A DNA stretch of 36,543 nt from Clostridia bacterium (lineage in GTDB: Bacteria > Bacillota > Clostridia > TANB77 > CAG-508): contig JAFWNQ010000001.1 in assembly GCA_017510245.1 (NCBI GenBank), positions 1 through 36,543 of the forward strand, read 5' to 3'. Positions 6,721-15,659 of this stretch are shown piece by piece. The notes beneath the pieces were generated by a model. It saw only the letters and a program-made list of their open reading frames with translations, was not told the DNA's origin and ran no database searches. Positions within the stretch are counted from its first letter, which is position 1. The number at the start of each line of letters is the position of its first letter. The position numbers were made by a program, and so were the translations under genes.

Positions 6721-8262
6721 ATGCAAATTGTAATTTATATCACTATTTTTCTAATCTCAGCAATAGTATTTCTATTTGTTGGATATACAGTAAGAAAGAA
6801 AACAGCCGAATCAAAAATTGAAAGTGCAGAAAAAGAAGCACAAAGAATTTTAGAAAATGCTAATAAAGAAGCAGAAAATGCTAAAAAAGCAGAAATTGTT
6901 AAAGCTAAAGAAGAAATAATAAAAGCAAGAAATGATTTAGAAGAAGAGATTAGAGAAAGAAGAAGTGACGTTCAACAACAAGAAAAAAGACTGATCAAAA
7001 AAGAAGAAAATTTAGATCAAAAGATTTACAAAGCAGAACAAAGAGAAAAGAATTTAGACGTAAGAGAGAATGAAATTGAGGATGCTAAAATAGAAGTTCA
7101 AAAACTTAAAGATTCTCAATTAGATGAATTAGAAAGAATTGCAAGATTAAGTGTTGAAGATGCAAAAAAAGAATTATTGAAGAATGTTGATGAAAAACTA
7201 ACTTCAGAAAAAGCGGAAAGAATTAGAAAAATGGAAGATGACATCAAAGAAAAATCAGATGATTCAGCTAGAAAAATAATTACTTACGCAATACAAAAAT
7301 GTGCAGCAGATCATACTGCAGAATCTACTGTTTCAATTGTATCACTACCAAATGATGACATGAAAGGAAGAATAATTGGTAGGGAAGGTCGTAATATTAA
7401 AGCATTAGAAACATTAACAGGGGTAGATTTTATTATAGATGATACTCCAGAATCTGTAGTTATATCAGGATTTGATCCATTAAGAAGAGAAGTTGCAAGA
7501 ATAGCACTTCAAAAATTGATTGATGATGGAAGAATTCATCCAGCTAAAATTGAAGAAATGGTTGAAAAGGCTAAAGAAGAATTAGCTAGAACTATTAAAG
7601 AAGAAGGTGAAAGAGCTTCTATGGAAACTGGAGTTATGAATTTACATCCAGATGTTATCAATTTACTTGGAAAATTAAAATTCAGGACAAGTTATGGACA
7701 AAATGTTTTAATGCATTCTATAGAGGTTTCTAACCTTGCCAGAATAATGGCAGATGAATTAGGACTAGATCCAAAGCTTGCTGCAAGGGCAGGACTACTT
7801 CATGACATTGGAAAAGCATTAGATCATGATATGGAAGGAACTCATGTTGAAATAGGTGTTGAAATATTAAAGAAATATAAGGAAAATGAAAAAGTAGTTA
7901 ATGCAGTTGAAGCTCATCATGGTGATGTTGAAGGAATTACTCCTGAGGCATTTTTAGTTCAAGCTGCAGATGCAATTTCAGCATCAAGACCTGGGGCTCG
8001 TAGAGAAACATTGGAAGCATACATAAAAAGACTTGAACAACTTGAATCAATTGCTGATTCATTTGAGGGGGTTGAAAAATCTTATGCTATACAGGCTGGT
8101 AGAGAGATAAGAATAATAGTAACTCCTGAAAAAGTATCAGATGATGAAACTGTTGTTATGGCTAGAAATATAGCTCAAAGAGTTGAAGATGAAATGGGAT
8201 ATCCAGGACAAATAAAAATCAATGTAATTAGAGAAAAAAGAGTAGTTGATTATGCTAAATAA
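6721..8262 (+). CDS. rny: Ribonuclease Y
   Basis: A 513-residue membrane-anchored endoribonuclease that starts mRNA decay in Firmicutes. Domains in order: one N-terminal membrane span (residues about 3-22); a long charged coiled coil (about 25-190); a KH RNA-binding domain with [12 protein letters not shown] (about residue 216); and an HD domain with [12 protein letters not shown] (about 359), whose His-Asp pair binds the metal. It ends in the usual '[10 protein letters not shown]' tail. ATG 6721 is preferred over an upstream ATG at 6682 because GAGGTG lies about 9 bases before it and the membrane anchor follows directly. Single gene with its own promoter and terminator. Confidence 0.97.
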   Translation: MQIVIYITIFLISAIVFLFVGYTVRKKTAESKIESAEKEAQRILENANKEAENAKKAEIVKAKEEIIKARNDLEEEIRERRSDVQQQEKRLIKKEENLDQKIYKAEQREKNLDVRENEIEDAKIEVQKLKDSQLDELERIARLSVEDAKKELLKNVDEKLTSEKAERIRKMEDDIKEKSDDSARKIITYAIQKCAADHTAESTVSIVSLPNDDMKGRIIGREGRNIKALETLTGVDFIIDDTPESVVISGFDPLRREVARIALQKLIDDGRIHPAKIEEMVEKAKEELARTIKEEGERASMETGVMNLHPDVINLLGKLKFRTSYGQNVLMHSIEVSNLARIMADELGLDPKLAARAGLLHDIGKALDHDMEGTHVEIGVEILKKYKENEKVVNAVEAHHGDVEGITPEAFLVQAADAISASRPGARRETLEAYIKRLEQLESIADSFEGVEKSYAIQAGREIRIIVTPEKVSDDETVVMARNIAQRVEDEMGYPGQIKINVIREKRVVDYAK

Positions 8263-8287
8263 AAGTGGGGCTATCCCCACTTTTTTT
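8262..8287 (+). terminator. Terminator of rny
   Basis: AAAGTGGGG / CCCCACTTT stem with loop CTAT followed by a T run, directly after the stop codon. Confidence 0.92.
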
Positions 8288-8307
8288 ATATTTTTTAATT
8301 GTAGCCA

Positions 8308-8336
8308 TTGATTTTTTTTATTAAGTGTGGTAAACT
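8308..8336 (+). promoter_or_regulatory. Sigma-A promoter of secG
   Basis: TTGATT (8308-8313), 17-base spacer, TAAACT (8331-8336), about 40 bases before the secG start. Confidence 0.65.
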
Positions 8337-8374
8337 AATATAGTCGAATAAAAGTGAGATGAGAGGAAGCAAAA

Positions 8375-8632
8375 ATGAAAGTACTTAAAAATATTTTAAT
8401 TGTAATATATATAATAGTTTGTATAGCATTAATTCTTATTACTACTTTCCAGACAAAGGATAGTGAAAAATCAGCTGATGATACTTATGAAAATCCTAGA
8501 GCAAATAAGTATTTTGAAAAAAATAGAAGTAGAACAAAAGCCGGAAAAGTTCAAAGAAGAACAATTATTGTTGCTGTGTTGTTTGCAGTATTAACAGTAG
8601 TTACTACTTTTGTATGCTATTTGGCTGGTTAA
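8375..8632 (+). CDS. secG: Probable SecG, preprotein translocase subunit
   Basis: An 85-residue protein with two membrane spans (about 4-24 and 64-84) joined by a hydrophilic loop, the SecG topology. SecG is the small accessory subunit of the SecYEG channel. The usual Gly-rich loop motif after span 1 is replaced by TTFQTKDSEKSADD, so the call depends mainly on size, topology and position. The gene directly precedes rnr near ssrA, an arrangement kept in many Firmicutes (secG-rnr-smpB-ssrA). GAGAGGAAG lies about 6 bases before the ATG. Confidence 0.72.
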   Translation: MKVLKNILIVIYIIVCIALILITTFQTKDSEKSADDTYENPRANKYFEKNRSRTKAGKVQRRTIIVAVLFAVLTVVTTFVCYLAG

Positions 8633-8658
8633 TTTAATTTGTTAAATGTATTTCTATA

Positions 8659-8690
8659 AGAGTAAGGAATTAGTTCTTTACTCTTTTTTT
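8659..8690 (+). terminator. Terminator or attenuator between secG and rnr
   Basis: AGAGTAA (8659-8665) pairs with TTACTCT (8678-8684), with further GGAA/TTCT pairing and a T run, only 4 bases before the GGAGGTG of rnr. Read-through is probably needed for rnr unless a promoter is hidden in the secG end. Confidence 0.75.
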
Positions 8691-8706
8691 ATAGGAGGTG
8701 AGATAG

Positions 8707-10473
8707 GTGAGAATAACTGGAACTTTTGAAAAGAGTAGAAATTTTGGCTTTGTGATTCCGGACAATCACAATATTAAAGGAGATATATTTATATCAAAGT
8801 CAAATTGGAAAAAAGCAAAAAATAATCAAAAAGTCTTAGTTGAAATTACAAAGAAAGCTAGTAAAGATAAAAAGGCAGAAGGAAGAATAATTGAGATTTT
8901 AAAAGATATAAATGAAATTGATTTAGACATGATGACAATGGTAGAAGAATTCAAACTACCATACGAGTTCCCTAAGAAAGTTATAGAAGAGGCAAAAAGA
9001 ATTAGTAAACAGAAAGTTTCTTTAAAAAGTAGAGTGGATTTCAGAGATAAAGAGATATTCACAATAGATGGAGAGGATGCGAAAGATTTAGATGATGCTG
9101 TATCTGTAGAATTAAATGAAGATGGAACATATAATTTGGGAGTATATATAGCAGATGTTAGCCATTATGTTAAAGAAGAAAGTGAATTAGATAAGGAAGC
9201 TATAATTCGAGGAACTAGTGTATATATGTTTGATAGAGTAATTCCAATGCTTCCTACACAACTATCAAATGGATGTTGCAGTCTTAATACAGGAAAAGAT
9301 AGGTATGCAATCTGTGTCAATATGAGAATAAATCAAAAAGGACAAGTTATAGATTCAGATATAAAAAAATGTGTAATCAATGTTACTAAGAGAATGAGTT
9401 ATAATGAAGTGACAGCTATACTAGAAGGAAATAGCAAGGAATATATTGACAATAGTAATAAATACAAAAGTGAAAAATATGTAAATAAAGTTTTAAAAGA
9501 AAATGAGCAGTTTTTTAACCATTTTATGAGAATGAGAGACCTTGCTGAAATATTAAAGAATAAAAGAAAAAAGGATGGATATTTATCTCTTGATATTCCA
9601 GAAAGTAAAATAACACTTAGCAAGATAGGAAAACCATTAAATGTAGAACCTTATGAAACAACTATATCAAACGATATAATAGAACAGTTTATGTTGATAG
9701 CAAATGAAACAGTTGCTGAACACTTCTATTGGCTTAATGCTCCATTTATTTATAGAGTTCACGATAAACCATCTGAAGAAAAAATAAAAGAACTAAATAA
9801 ATATTTATTTAGCTTTGGGTATAGAATAAAAGGAAAAAAAGATGATGTAAAACCAAAAGCTTTTTCACAAATATTAGATGATGTTAAAGGAAAAGAAGAA
9901 GAAAATGTAGTTTCTAATTTATTGCTTAGAACTTTAAAAATTGCAAGGTATGAAGCTACAAATAAGGGTCACTTTGGTATAGCAAGTAAGTTCTATTGTC
10001 ACTTTACATCTCCAATAAGAAGATATCCAGATTTGTTTATTCATAGAGTAATAAGTAAATACTTAGAAAGCAATTATGTATTATCAGAGGAATTGATAAA
10101 TAAATTAAATATTCTTGCGACAATATATGCAGAAAGTTCTTCTATTTGTGAACAAAATGCTACAAAAGCTGAAAGAGAAAGCAAGGATATGAAAAAAGCA
10201 GAATATATGGAACAGCACTTATGGGAAGAATATGATGGAATTGTATCAGGCGTTACTAATTTTGGATTATTTGTTCAACTTCATAATACTATAGAAGGAT
10301 TAGTAAGATTTGAAAATATGGGGAATGAGTATTTTACATATGATGAAGAAAAAAAGACACTAACAGGGGAAAATAGTGGTAAAAAATATAAGCTTGGAGA
10401 TAGTGTAAAAGTTAGAGTAATTGAAGCTAGAAAAGATACAAGAAAATGTGCATTTGAATTAATAAATAACTGA
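8707..10473 (+). CDS. rnr: Ribonuclease R (RNB family exoribonuclease), short form
   Basis: A processive 3'-5' exoribonuclease of 588 residues. Order of domains: one cold-shock-like OB domain (about 1-65, GTFEKSRNFGFVIPD... DIFISKSNWKKA); a linker ending 'LPYEFPKKVIEEA'; the RNB catalytic domain with DGEDAKDLDDAV (about 120-131), whose Asp cluster binds Mg, and 'SPIRRYPDLFIHR' (about 436-448); and a C-terminal S1 domain (about 505-585). Typical RNase R is over 700 residues, with an N-terminal helix-turn-helix region and two cold-shock domains. This copy starts at what looks like the second cold-shock domain. GTG 8707 has a strong GGAGGTG 6 bases upstream, and the sequence before it is secG's terminator, so the shortness looks real. 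Confidence 0.93.
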   Translation: MRITGTFEKSRNFGFVIPDNHNIKGDIFISKSNWKKAKNNQKVLVEITKKASKDKKAEGRIIEILKDINEIDLDMMTMVEEFKLPYEFPKKVIEEAKRISKQKVSLKSRVDFRDKEIFTIDGEDAKDLDDAVSVELNEDGTYNLGVYIADVSHYVKEESELDKEAIIRGTSVYMFDRVIPMLPTQLSNGCCSLNTGKDRYAICVNMRINQKGQVIDSDIKKCVINVTKRMSYNEVTAILEGNSKEYIDNSNKYKSEKYVNKVLKENEQFFNHFMRMRDLAEILKNKRKKDGYLSLDIPESKITLSKIGKPLNVEPYETTISNDIIEQFMLIANETVAEHFYWLNAPFIYRVHDKPSEEKIKELNKYLFSFGYRIKGKKDDVKPKAFSQILDDVKGKEEENVVSNLLLRTLKIARYEATNKGHFGIASKFYCHFTSPIRRYPDLFIHRVISKYLESNYVLSEELINKLNILATIYAESSSICEQNATKAERESKDMKKAEYMEQHLWEEYDGIVSGVTNFGLFVQLHNTIEGLVRFENMGNEYFTYDEEKKTLTGENSGKKYKLGDSVKVRVIEARKDTRKCAFELINN

Positions 10474-10539
10474 GCATTATTGCATTAAAAACTTTTTTAT
10501 GCTATTATTTTTGTATAAGGAAATGTTTGGAGAATAATA

Positions 10540-11688
10540 GTGAAAAATAAAAAAATAAAAAAACATAGAACTATTTTAATATGCTTTATTATTATATTAT
10601 TAATTCTAGTTTTGTTCGTATTTTATATAAAAAAGAATAATCAAAAGAATAAAATAAAAGAAGCATTAGAGTATATGGAATGTAAATATATAGAAATCGA
10701 TAGTTCTGATGAAAATGAATTTGATGTTGATATTTTTACTAGTATAGCCTTTAAACCTGTTGAGTCGTATGTACATACTAATCAAGCTTATTATGAACAA
10801 TTGATTAAAATATTGGCTACACAATTAAAAGACAAAAGCTTTAGAATAATCGATAGAGAAAAAGAAATAATTGTTAGGGTAATTAACAAAAATAGTGATT
10901 TAAAATATACAATAAATGGTGATAACAATTATTATGAAACAGAAATGACTAGGATTTCGATAAACAATAAAGAGAATGAAAAGGATATTATTCTTGACGT
11001 AAAATCTCAGTTGCTAAACTTAATTATTGAGAATGATTGGAAAAGAGCAGCAATAAAAAACAATTTAGGAACAATTGAGAAGCAGGATAATAATTATGAT
11101 ATATATGATGATGAGGGTTACGAGATAAGATATTTAAACTTGAAAGTGTTTAATATTGTTTTTAAAAAGAATTTTAATGAAGAGATTTTTGAAGGAATAA
11201 AAACAGGATTGACAAATGAAGATATTGTAAAAAAAATAGGAACTCCTACTTTTCAAAGTGACGAGAAACAGGAGATTGGATATAAAACAAAGGATTTCTA
11301 TATTTTCTTTTACAATGGTGAAATATCTATATATAGAGTAGATAGATTTGATGAATCATGTAATAAAGAATTTGCTAGTATGGTTTCAAATTTGTTAGAA
11401 AACAATGACTTAGATAATTTTATAAATAAGGTGACAGATTTATATCCTGATTATGATAGATTTGTTCAAAATGATGATGGAATAGAAATAGAATATAGTA
11501 TAAGAGGAATAAAAATCTCATATTTAAAAAATGGTCAAAAAGGTATCACAGTATATAGTAATTATCAAGGAAAAATAACAAATGATTTATCTATAAATGA
11601 TATTAGTGATGAAAACACATTACCATTGAATCTGTATTATTCAAACATTAATTCTGTTTATCAATATGAACTAAAAAAAGGATATTAA
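10540..11688 (+). CDS. Membrane-anchored protein of unknown function
   Basis: A 382-residue protein I do not recognise. A basic N-terminus (KNKKIKKHR) and one strong hydrophobic span (about 12-31) would anchor it with the rest outside the cell. The exported part is rich in Asn, Asp, Glu, Lys and Tyr, with no Cys-based lipobox. A segment around residues 215-260 (TGLTNEDIVKKIGTP... GYKTKDFYIFFY) resembles the SmpA/OmlA or PepSY-like 'signal peptide-proximal' repeats only vaguely. The start is GTG with GGAG 7 bases upstream. It lies 13 bases before the NlpC/P60 gene and probably shares a transcript with it, suggesting a cell-envelope role. Confidence 0.7.
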   Translation: MKNKKIKKHRTILICFIIILLILVLFVFYIKKNNQKNKIKEALEYMECKYIEIDSSDENEFDVDIFTSIAFKPVESYVHTNQAYYEQLIKILATQLKDKSFRIIDREKEIIVRVINKNSDLKYTINGDNNYYETEMTRISINNKENEKDIILDVKSQLLNLIIENDWKRAAIKNNLGTIEKQDNNYDIYDDEGYEIRYLNLKVFNIVFKKNFNEEIFEGIKTGLTNEDIVKKIGTPTFQSDEKQEIGYKTKDFYIFFYNGEISIYRVDRFDESCNKEFASMVSNLLENNDLDNFINKVTDLYPDYDRFVQNDDGIEIEYSIRGIKISYLKNGQKGITVYSNYQGKITNDLSINDISDENTLPLNLYYSNINSVYQYELKKGY

Positions 11689-11701
11689 TTTAGAGGAAAA
11701 A

Positions 11702-13198
11702 ATGAGAAAAACTTTTTCAATTTTTGTATTAGTTATAATATGTTTTAATTATATATTTTTTACAACTGAATCTTTTGGAAGAACTAATGATTTCAAAGTT
11801 AGTTCTAGAGGTGAATCGTCTAGAACAGGACATACTCAAAAAGAAGCTGCTGAAACATTAGCTGCATGGTGTATTAATTTTTATAATAAACATAGGGGGC
11901 AGTGTGTATATTATAATGGAAGCTGGGGAAGTCCAAGGGAAGTAACATATAAAAAGGCAGTATCTGATTCAGACAAAAGCACACAGTATGAATTTGACTG
12001 TGTTGGTTTTGTTAGTTTTGCTGTTCATCATGCACTAGGAATAGGTGGAAGCGATTTTACATATTTTGCAGTGCCAGATGATAGCTATTTTGGAGGAGGA
12101 GATCCAAGTATAGGGAACGGATTCAAAAGAGTATATACATCGGCAGCTAATATGCAAGCCGGTGACTTGATCATAATGGGACATCATGTAGGAGTATATG
12201 TTGGTAATGGAAAAAGCGTTAGTATGTGGCAAACATCTAGTGGAGGATTGCAATATATTCCTGTTGAAACTGATTTTGCAAATGGTGGATTCTCAGGTTA
12301 TGTTGGCAGAATAACTGCAGAAACAGCTAAAAATGCTAATTTTGCCTATATGCAGGGAGCGGAAGTAGTTGAAACACTACAGATGAAAGGAACGAAAATG
12401 GCGGATTGTGCATTTGAAAATGATGGTATACCAGGAGATTCAACAGGACTAGAATGGCAAGTAAAAGAATGGTTTAGAGATGGTAAATATTATGCTTGGG
12501 ATACAGTGTATAGGTATCCAGATGAAAATGTTGCCAGAACTATAGCAATATGTGCTATAAAAGGTGCAAATAATGATAACATCGGATATAAATTTGAAGG
12601 CTGGGGCGGTGGAAGTAGACAAAACTCGTTAGGATATGAACTTGAAAAAGTTAATTTTGACTTATCGGCAATTAATACTAAATGTGATTCGATTTGCTCA
12701 TTATCTACTTCTAATGTTGTAAAAGCTGCAGGTTATGCTTTAAATATGGAACAATTAAAAAGTATTCCAACCAATTCATATACTGCTGAAGCTAATTATC
12801 CTGGAAGGGGATTTCAAACATTGACTGATAGTAAGTATTTAAATAGTACAGATAACTTATTAGCGGGAGATATTTTAGTAAACACAGGAGTACATGTTAA
12901 TATTTTTGTTGGTAATGGAGAAATTGGCTCAGGAGACATTAAAGGAAGTATGCAGTACCCAATAGATGATATAACTGTAAACTTGGATGAACAAAACTTT
13001 GAATTCTCTGGAGCACCAAAAACAGTTACATATTCAGGAACTAAAAAAGCTGGAGAGTGGATTTTTTCATTGTTTTCTCAATTTGTTGATTTTATTATTG
13101 CATTAATTACTAATGGAATAAAAACATCTATATTAGGATGGGCAATGACATTTGAAGGTGCAATAGATGCTTCATTGAAATTTCTTGAAGGACAATAA
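11702..13198 (+). CDS. Exported cell-wall hydrolase with two NlpC/P60-type domains and membrane tail
   Basis: A 498-residue protein with a signal peptide (about 1-26). The first NlpC/P60 domain (about 45-205) has the catalytic Cys in FDCVGF (Cys100) and His in GHHVGVYVGNG (His162). The second half (about 230-410) reads like endolysins of Firmicute phages: DGIPGDSTGLEWQV, 'VYRYPDENVA', 'NNDNIGYKF', then a second nucleophile Cys332 (DSICSLSTS) and His398 (GVHVNIFVGNG). Both halves are papain-like and likely cut peptidoglycan peptides. The C-terminus (about 450-498) is hydrophobic and amphipathic and could reattach it to the membrane. RBS AGAGG; operon with the preceding unknown gene; terminator at 13204. 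The exact bond cut is unknown. Confidence 0.85.
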   Translation: MRKTFSIFVLVIICFNYIFFTTESFGRTNDFKVSSRGESSRTGHTQKEAAETLAAWCINFYNKHRGQCVYYNGSWGSPREVTYKKAVSDSDKSTQYEFDCVGFVSFAVHHALGIGGSDFTYFAVPDDSYFGGGDPSIGNGFKRVYTSAANMQAGDLIIMGHHVGVYVGNGKSVSMWQTSSGGLQYIPVETDFANGGFSGYVGRITAETAKNANFAYMQGAEVVETLQMKGTKMADCAFENDGIPGDSTGLEWQVKEWFRDGKYYAWDTVYRYPDENVARTIAICAIKGANNDNIGYKFEGWGGGSRQNSLGYELEKVNFDLSAINTKCDSICSLSTSNVVKAAGYALNMEQLKSIPTNSYTAEANYPGRGFQTLTDSKYLNSTDNLLAGDILVNTGVHVNIFVGNGEIGSGDIKGSMQYPIDDITVNLDEQNFEFSGAPKTVTYSGTKKAGEWIFSLFSQFVDFIIALITNGIKTSILGWAMTFEGAIDASLKFLEGQ

Positions 13199-13203
13199 TA
13201 TAT

Positions 13204-13246
13204 AAACCTAACATTAATTAAGATTATTGATGTTAGGTTTTATTTA
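13204..13246 (+). terminator. Terminator between convergent hydrolase gene and ger operon
   Basis: AAACCTAACATTAAT (13204-13218) pairs with ATTGATGTTAGGTTT (13226-13240), with one G-T pair, followed by TTATTT. It overlaps the minus-strand stop codon at 13240, so it may also end the ger transcript, although the T run on that side is weak. Confidence 0.8.
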
Positions 13247-13773
13247 TTATTGCCTAAAAGCAAATAACTTGAAATAATTGTTGAATTTACATTTACATCA
13301 AAAAAAGAATTTTGATAGCTATTCAACCAATTGAAGTCTTTCCAATCTGGCATAGTTGAAAAATTGCGTACAGCCAATTTGCCAAAACCAACAATATCTG
13401 ATTTTAATTCGACCGAAGTTTTATATAGGTATTCTTCTAAATGTGCTTTAAAATATGAATTAGCATAGTTTTCAAGAATACTAATGTTCTCATCAGTTAA
13501 ATAGTTAGATGCAATAGAGGAAGAAATTATCCTAGTTTTAAAGCTAACATTGCATGTGATATAAGGAGTATTATTTATTATTTTGACATTGTTTTTTGAT
13601 TTAGCATTAATTATATTCAGTGAAATGTTGTCAATATCGCTGAAAGGACTTGGAATGTTTATTATAGTATTGCTTAACTGATTGGATAAAACTAAATGAT
13701 AGATTGTTTGCGTACTTGATATTTCACCAACAAAGTTTGTTCCATTAAATACTGCTAGTCCGGAGGTTCTCAA
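13240..13773 (-). CDS. GerC-type germination protein, C-terminal half (frameshifted)
   Basis: A 177-residue open frame, starting formally at TTG 13773, that equals the C-terminal domain of the Ger(x)C family. It begins RTSGLAVFNGTNFVGEI, matching the conserved 'GlAVFk.dklvG' opening of that domain. It ends with a helix-strand region where a 'W..' motif (DWKDFNWLNSY) occurs as in the family. It overlaps the end of the N-terminal half by 29 bases in another frame and has no clear ribosome binding site. I read it as the second part of one broken gerC. Germinant receptors need their C subunit, so the receptor may be inactive unless the break is a sequencing error or both halves associate. Confidence 0.78.
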   Translation of the reverse strand: MRTSGLAVFNGTNFVGEISSTQTIYHLVLSNQLSNTIINIPSPFSDIDNISLNIINAKSKNNVKIINNTPYITCNVSFKTRIISSSIASNYLTDENISILENYANSYFKAHLEEYLYKTSVELKSDIVGFGKLAVRNFSTMPDWKDFNWLNSYQNSFFDVNVNSTIISSYLLLGNNK

Positions 13774-14515
13774 TATTTCTTTGAGTAGAGTCAGAACTTT
13801 CAGATTCTACACTAGCAATACTATTTAAGTTTTCTAATGATTGAGGATTAACACCAACTGAGAATTGATTATCTTCGATATCACCAGCATTTGCTCCATT
13901 AATACTTCCTAGAATAGCACATGGTTGAGAAAAGCTATCATATAAACTATTATAGAAATCTAGAAGAGTAACAGCTTTTGTATAACCAGTGTTTTTTTCA
14001 GAAGAAGTTTCAACTTCATAATATTTTGATGATAAATTTTCAAGCATTGGTTTAGAATTTTCAAGGAAATATTTTGCATCACATCTGGAAATCAAAATAT
14101 GACAAGTAGGCCTAACTTCAATATCATTAATCAAAGTACTAACATAGTTTTCAATACCACTTGTTGCTAGCTCTTCTGAAAACACAACTACTTTGCAATA
14201 GGATAAATTTAGTTTTTTACTTATATAGCTATTTATTAAGGTTATACCACTAAAAACAGAATCACATTCTACAGTATTAACAATAGTTGAAGCAGATTGT
14301 TCGGAATTTGATGATGAACCAGAGCTTGAATTTCCTTCTGATGATGGTATAGCTATTTGTAAACTAAGTTGTAATTTTCCAGAAGTACTTGTATCAAATC
14401 CCATTGCAACAACATAGGCAGACTCATCTATAGTATTAACAGCTTTTTTATTAGTGATGGAAAAGATTGTTACTAAAGAGCAAAGTATAAAAATTAAGAA
14501 TTTCTTAGCTTTCAT
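13745..14515 (-). CDS. GerC-type germination protein, N-terminal half (frameshifted)
   Basis: A 256-residue frame matching the N-terminal domain of Ger(x)C proteins: 'IDESAYVVAMGFD' near residue 30, and 'CKVVVFSEELATSGIENYV', 'IEVRPTCHILISRCDA' in the middle. It ends '...IENLRTSSI' and stops, while the +1 frame continues as the conserved C-terminal domain. The N-terminus has a hydrophobic segment (KFLIFILCSLVTIFS), but the expected lipobox with 'GCW' is not visible; the only Cys is inside the hydrophobic core. ATG 14515 is taken because the signal segment follows at once; an in-frame ATG at 14536 is also possible. Third gene of gerA-gerB-gerC. Confidence 0.78.
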   Translation of the reverse strand: MKAKKFLIFILCSLVTIFSITNKKAVNTIDESAYVVAMGFDTSTSGKLQLSLQIAIPSSEGNSSSGSSSNSEQSASTIVNTVECDSVFSGITLINSYISKKLNLSYCKVVVFSEELATSGIENYVSTLINDIEVRPTCHILISRCDAKYFLENSKPMLENLSSKYYEVETSSEKNTGYTKAVTLLDFYNSLYDSFSQPCAILGSINGANAGDIEDNQFSVGVNPQSLENLNSIASVESESSDSTQRNIENLRTSSI

Positions 14516-14541
14516 AGTAAATCCAATTCCTTTCATTTTAA

Positions 14542-15657
14542 TTATAGTCTTACTTTTTTTCTTAAATTTATTGATTTTTCTCTACGTTTCTTTAAGTATC
14601 CCAGAAGTAAAATAATCAAACTAAGTATAAAAACAATTCCTAAAGAAGAATACTTATAAATTGTTGTTTCTAAAAATCTGATTTGTGTTGAATTTTTAGG
14701 GATAATTGAAACTATAAATATAAAGAATGAGATTAAATAAATAAAAAAACTACTTATATTAATTTGTAAACTTTCTTTACTTATTTGACTGATATAAACA
14801 AGTATTACAGACAAATAAGAGAAAAATATGAATATCCAAACAAACATATATATTGCATCAGTTCTTTGCATAAACTTTCCGTATTCGATTATTCGTGTTG
14901 ATAAATATACTGACATTGCTTGATTATCAGCTGTTAAAAAAGGAAACATCATCAATAATGCTGATACTGTGAGAAGAAGATATATTGATGATATGGCTAT
15001 AGAGATAAATCCAACTTTTGAAAAATCTTTATAATTATTTAAGTATGGCTTTAAAAAATAGATATAAACTACTCCGCTAAAAGCATATATATTAGTTGTA
15101 CCATTTATAAAAGTTTCTTTAAATCCATATCCCATTATTGGGAATAATCTATTGATTTCAAATTTGCCTACTAATGATATTGCGGTAATAATTATGGCAC
15201 TTAAAATTGGAACCATTAAGATTGCATTAGCTTTAATTATATTAATCGCACCAATTTTGTTTGCAATTATTGCAACTAGTAAAAAACTTAAAAGAACAGT
15301 CCAAGTAGATGATTGAGGAAAATATATAAATATCAGTGTTTCTGCAAAACTTCTTAGCAATATGCCAGTAATAAAAATAAAATGGAAAATGTAGAGTAAA
15401 GCTAAGAATTTCTTTAAAGCTTTTCCACCTATATATTCTGCAACATATAGTATGTTATTACTTTCAAATGGAGTAAGGAGCTTTTTTACTAATAAAAACA
15501 TTATAATAGATAGAATTGATATATATATTACATTTATTATAGAGGCAGATCCTGTACTAGAAATCAAAGCATTAGGTAAATTCAAAACCAAATGAGTAAC
15601 AGTAACTATAATTACTAAAAATGAAGCCTGCAAATAATTTAGTTTTTGTTCATTCAT
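14542..15657 (-). CDS. GerB family spore germination permease
   Basis: A 371-residue integral membrane protein with about ten spans, of the APC-like GerB family (endospore germination permease), the B subunit of a nutrient germinant receptor in the inner spore membrane that senses germinants. The N-terminal pattern 'LNYLQASFLVIIVTVTHLVLNLPN' with hydrophobic spans to the end, and the 'QRTDAIYMFVWI' motif at about residue 265, are typical of the family. The ribosome binding site AAAAAGGAGA lies inside the last codons of gerA, and the two genes are almost contiguous. Which germinant it recognises cannot be told from sequence. Confidence 0.92.
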   Translation of the reverse strand: MNEQKLNYLQASFLVIIVTVTHLVLNLPNALISSTGSASIINVIYISILSIIMFLLVKKLLTPFESNNILYVAEYIGGKALKKFLALLYIFHFIFITGILLRSFAETLIFIYFPQSSTWTVLLSFLLVAIIANKIGAINIIKANAILMVPILSAIIITAISLVGKFEINRLFPIMGYGFKETFINGTTNIYAFSGVVYIYFLKPYLNNYKDFSKVGFISIAISSIYLLLTVSALLMMFPFLTADNQAMSVYLSTRIIEYGKFMQRTDAIYMFVWIFIFFSYLSVILVYISQISKESLQINISSFFIYLISFFIFIVSIIPKNSTQIRFLETTIYKYSSLGIVFILSLIILLLGYLKKRREKSINLRKKVRL

Positions 15658-15659
15658 AT

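Noticed and set aside
13745..13800. Programmed ribosomal frameshift in gerC.
   Set aside because: No slippery heptamer or strong downstream structure is visible, so a mutation or sequence error is more likely.
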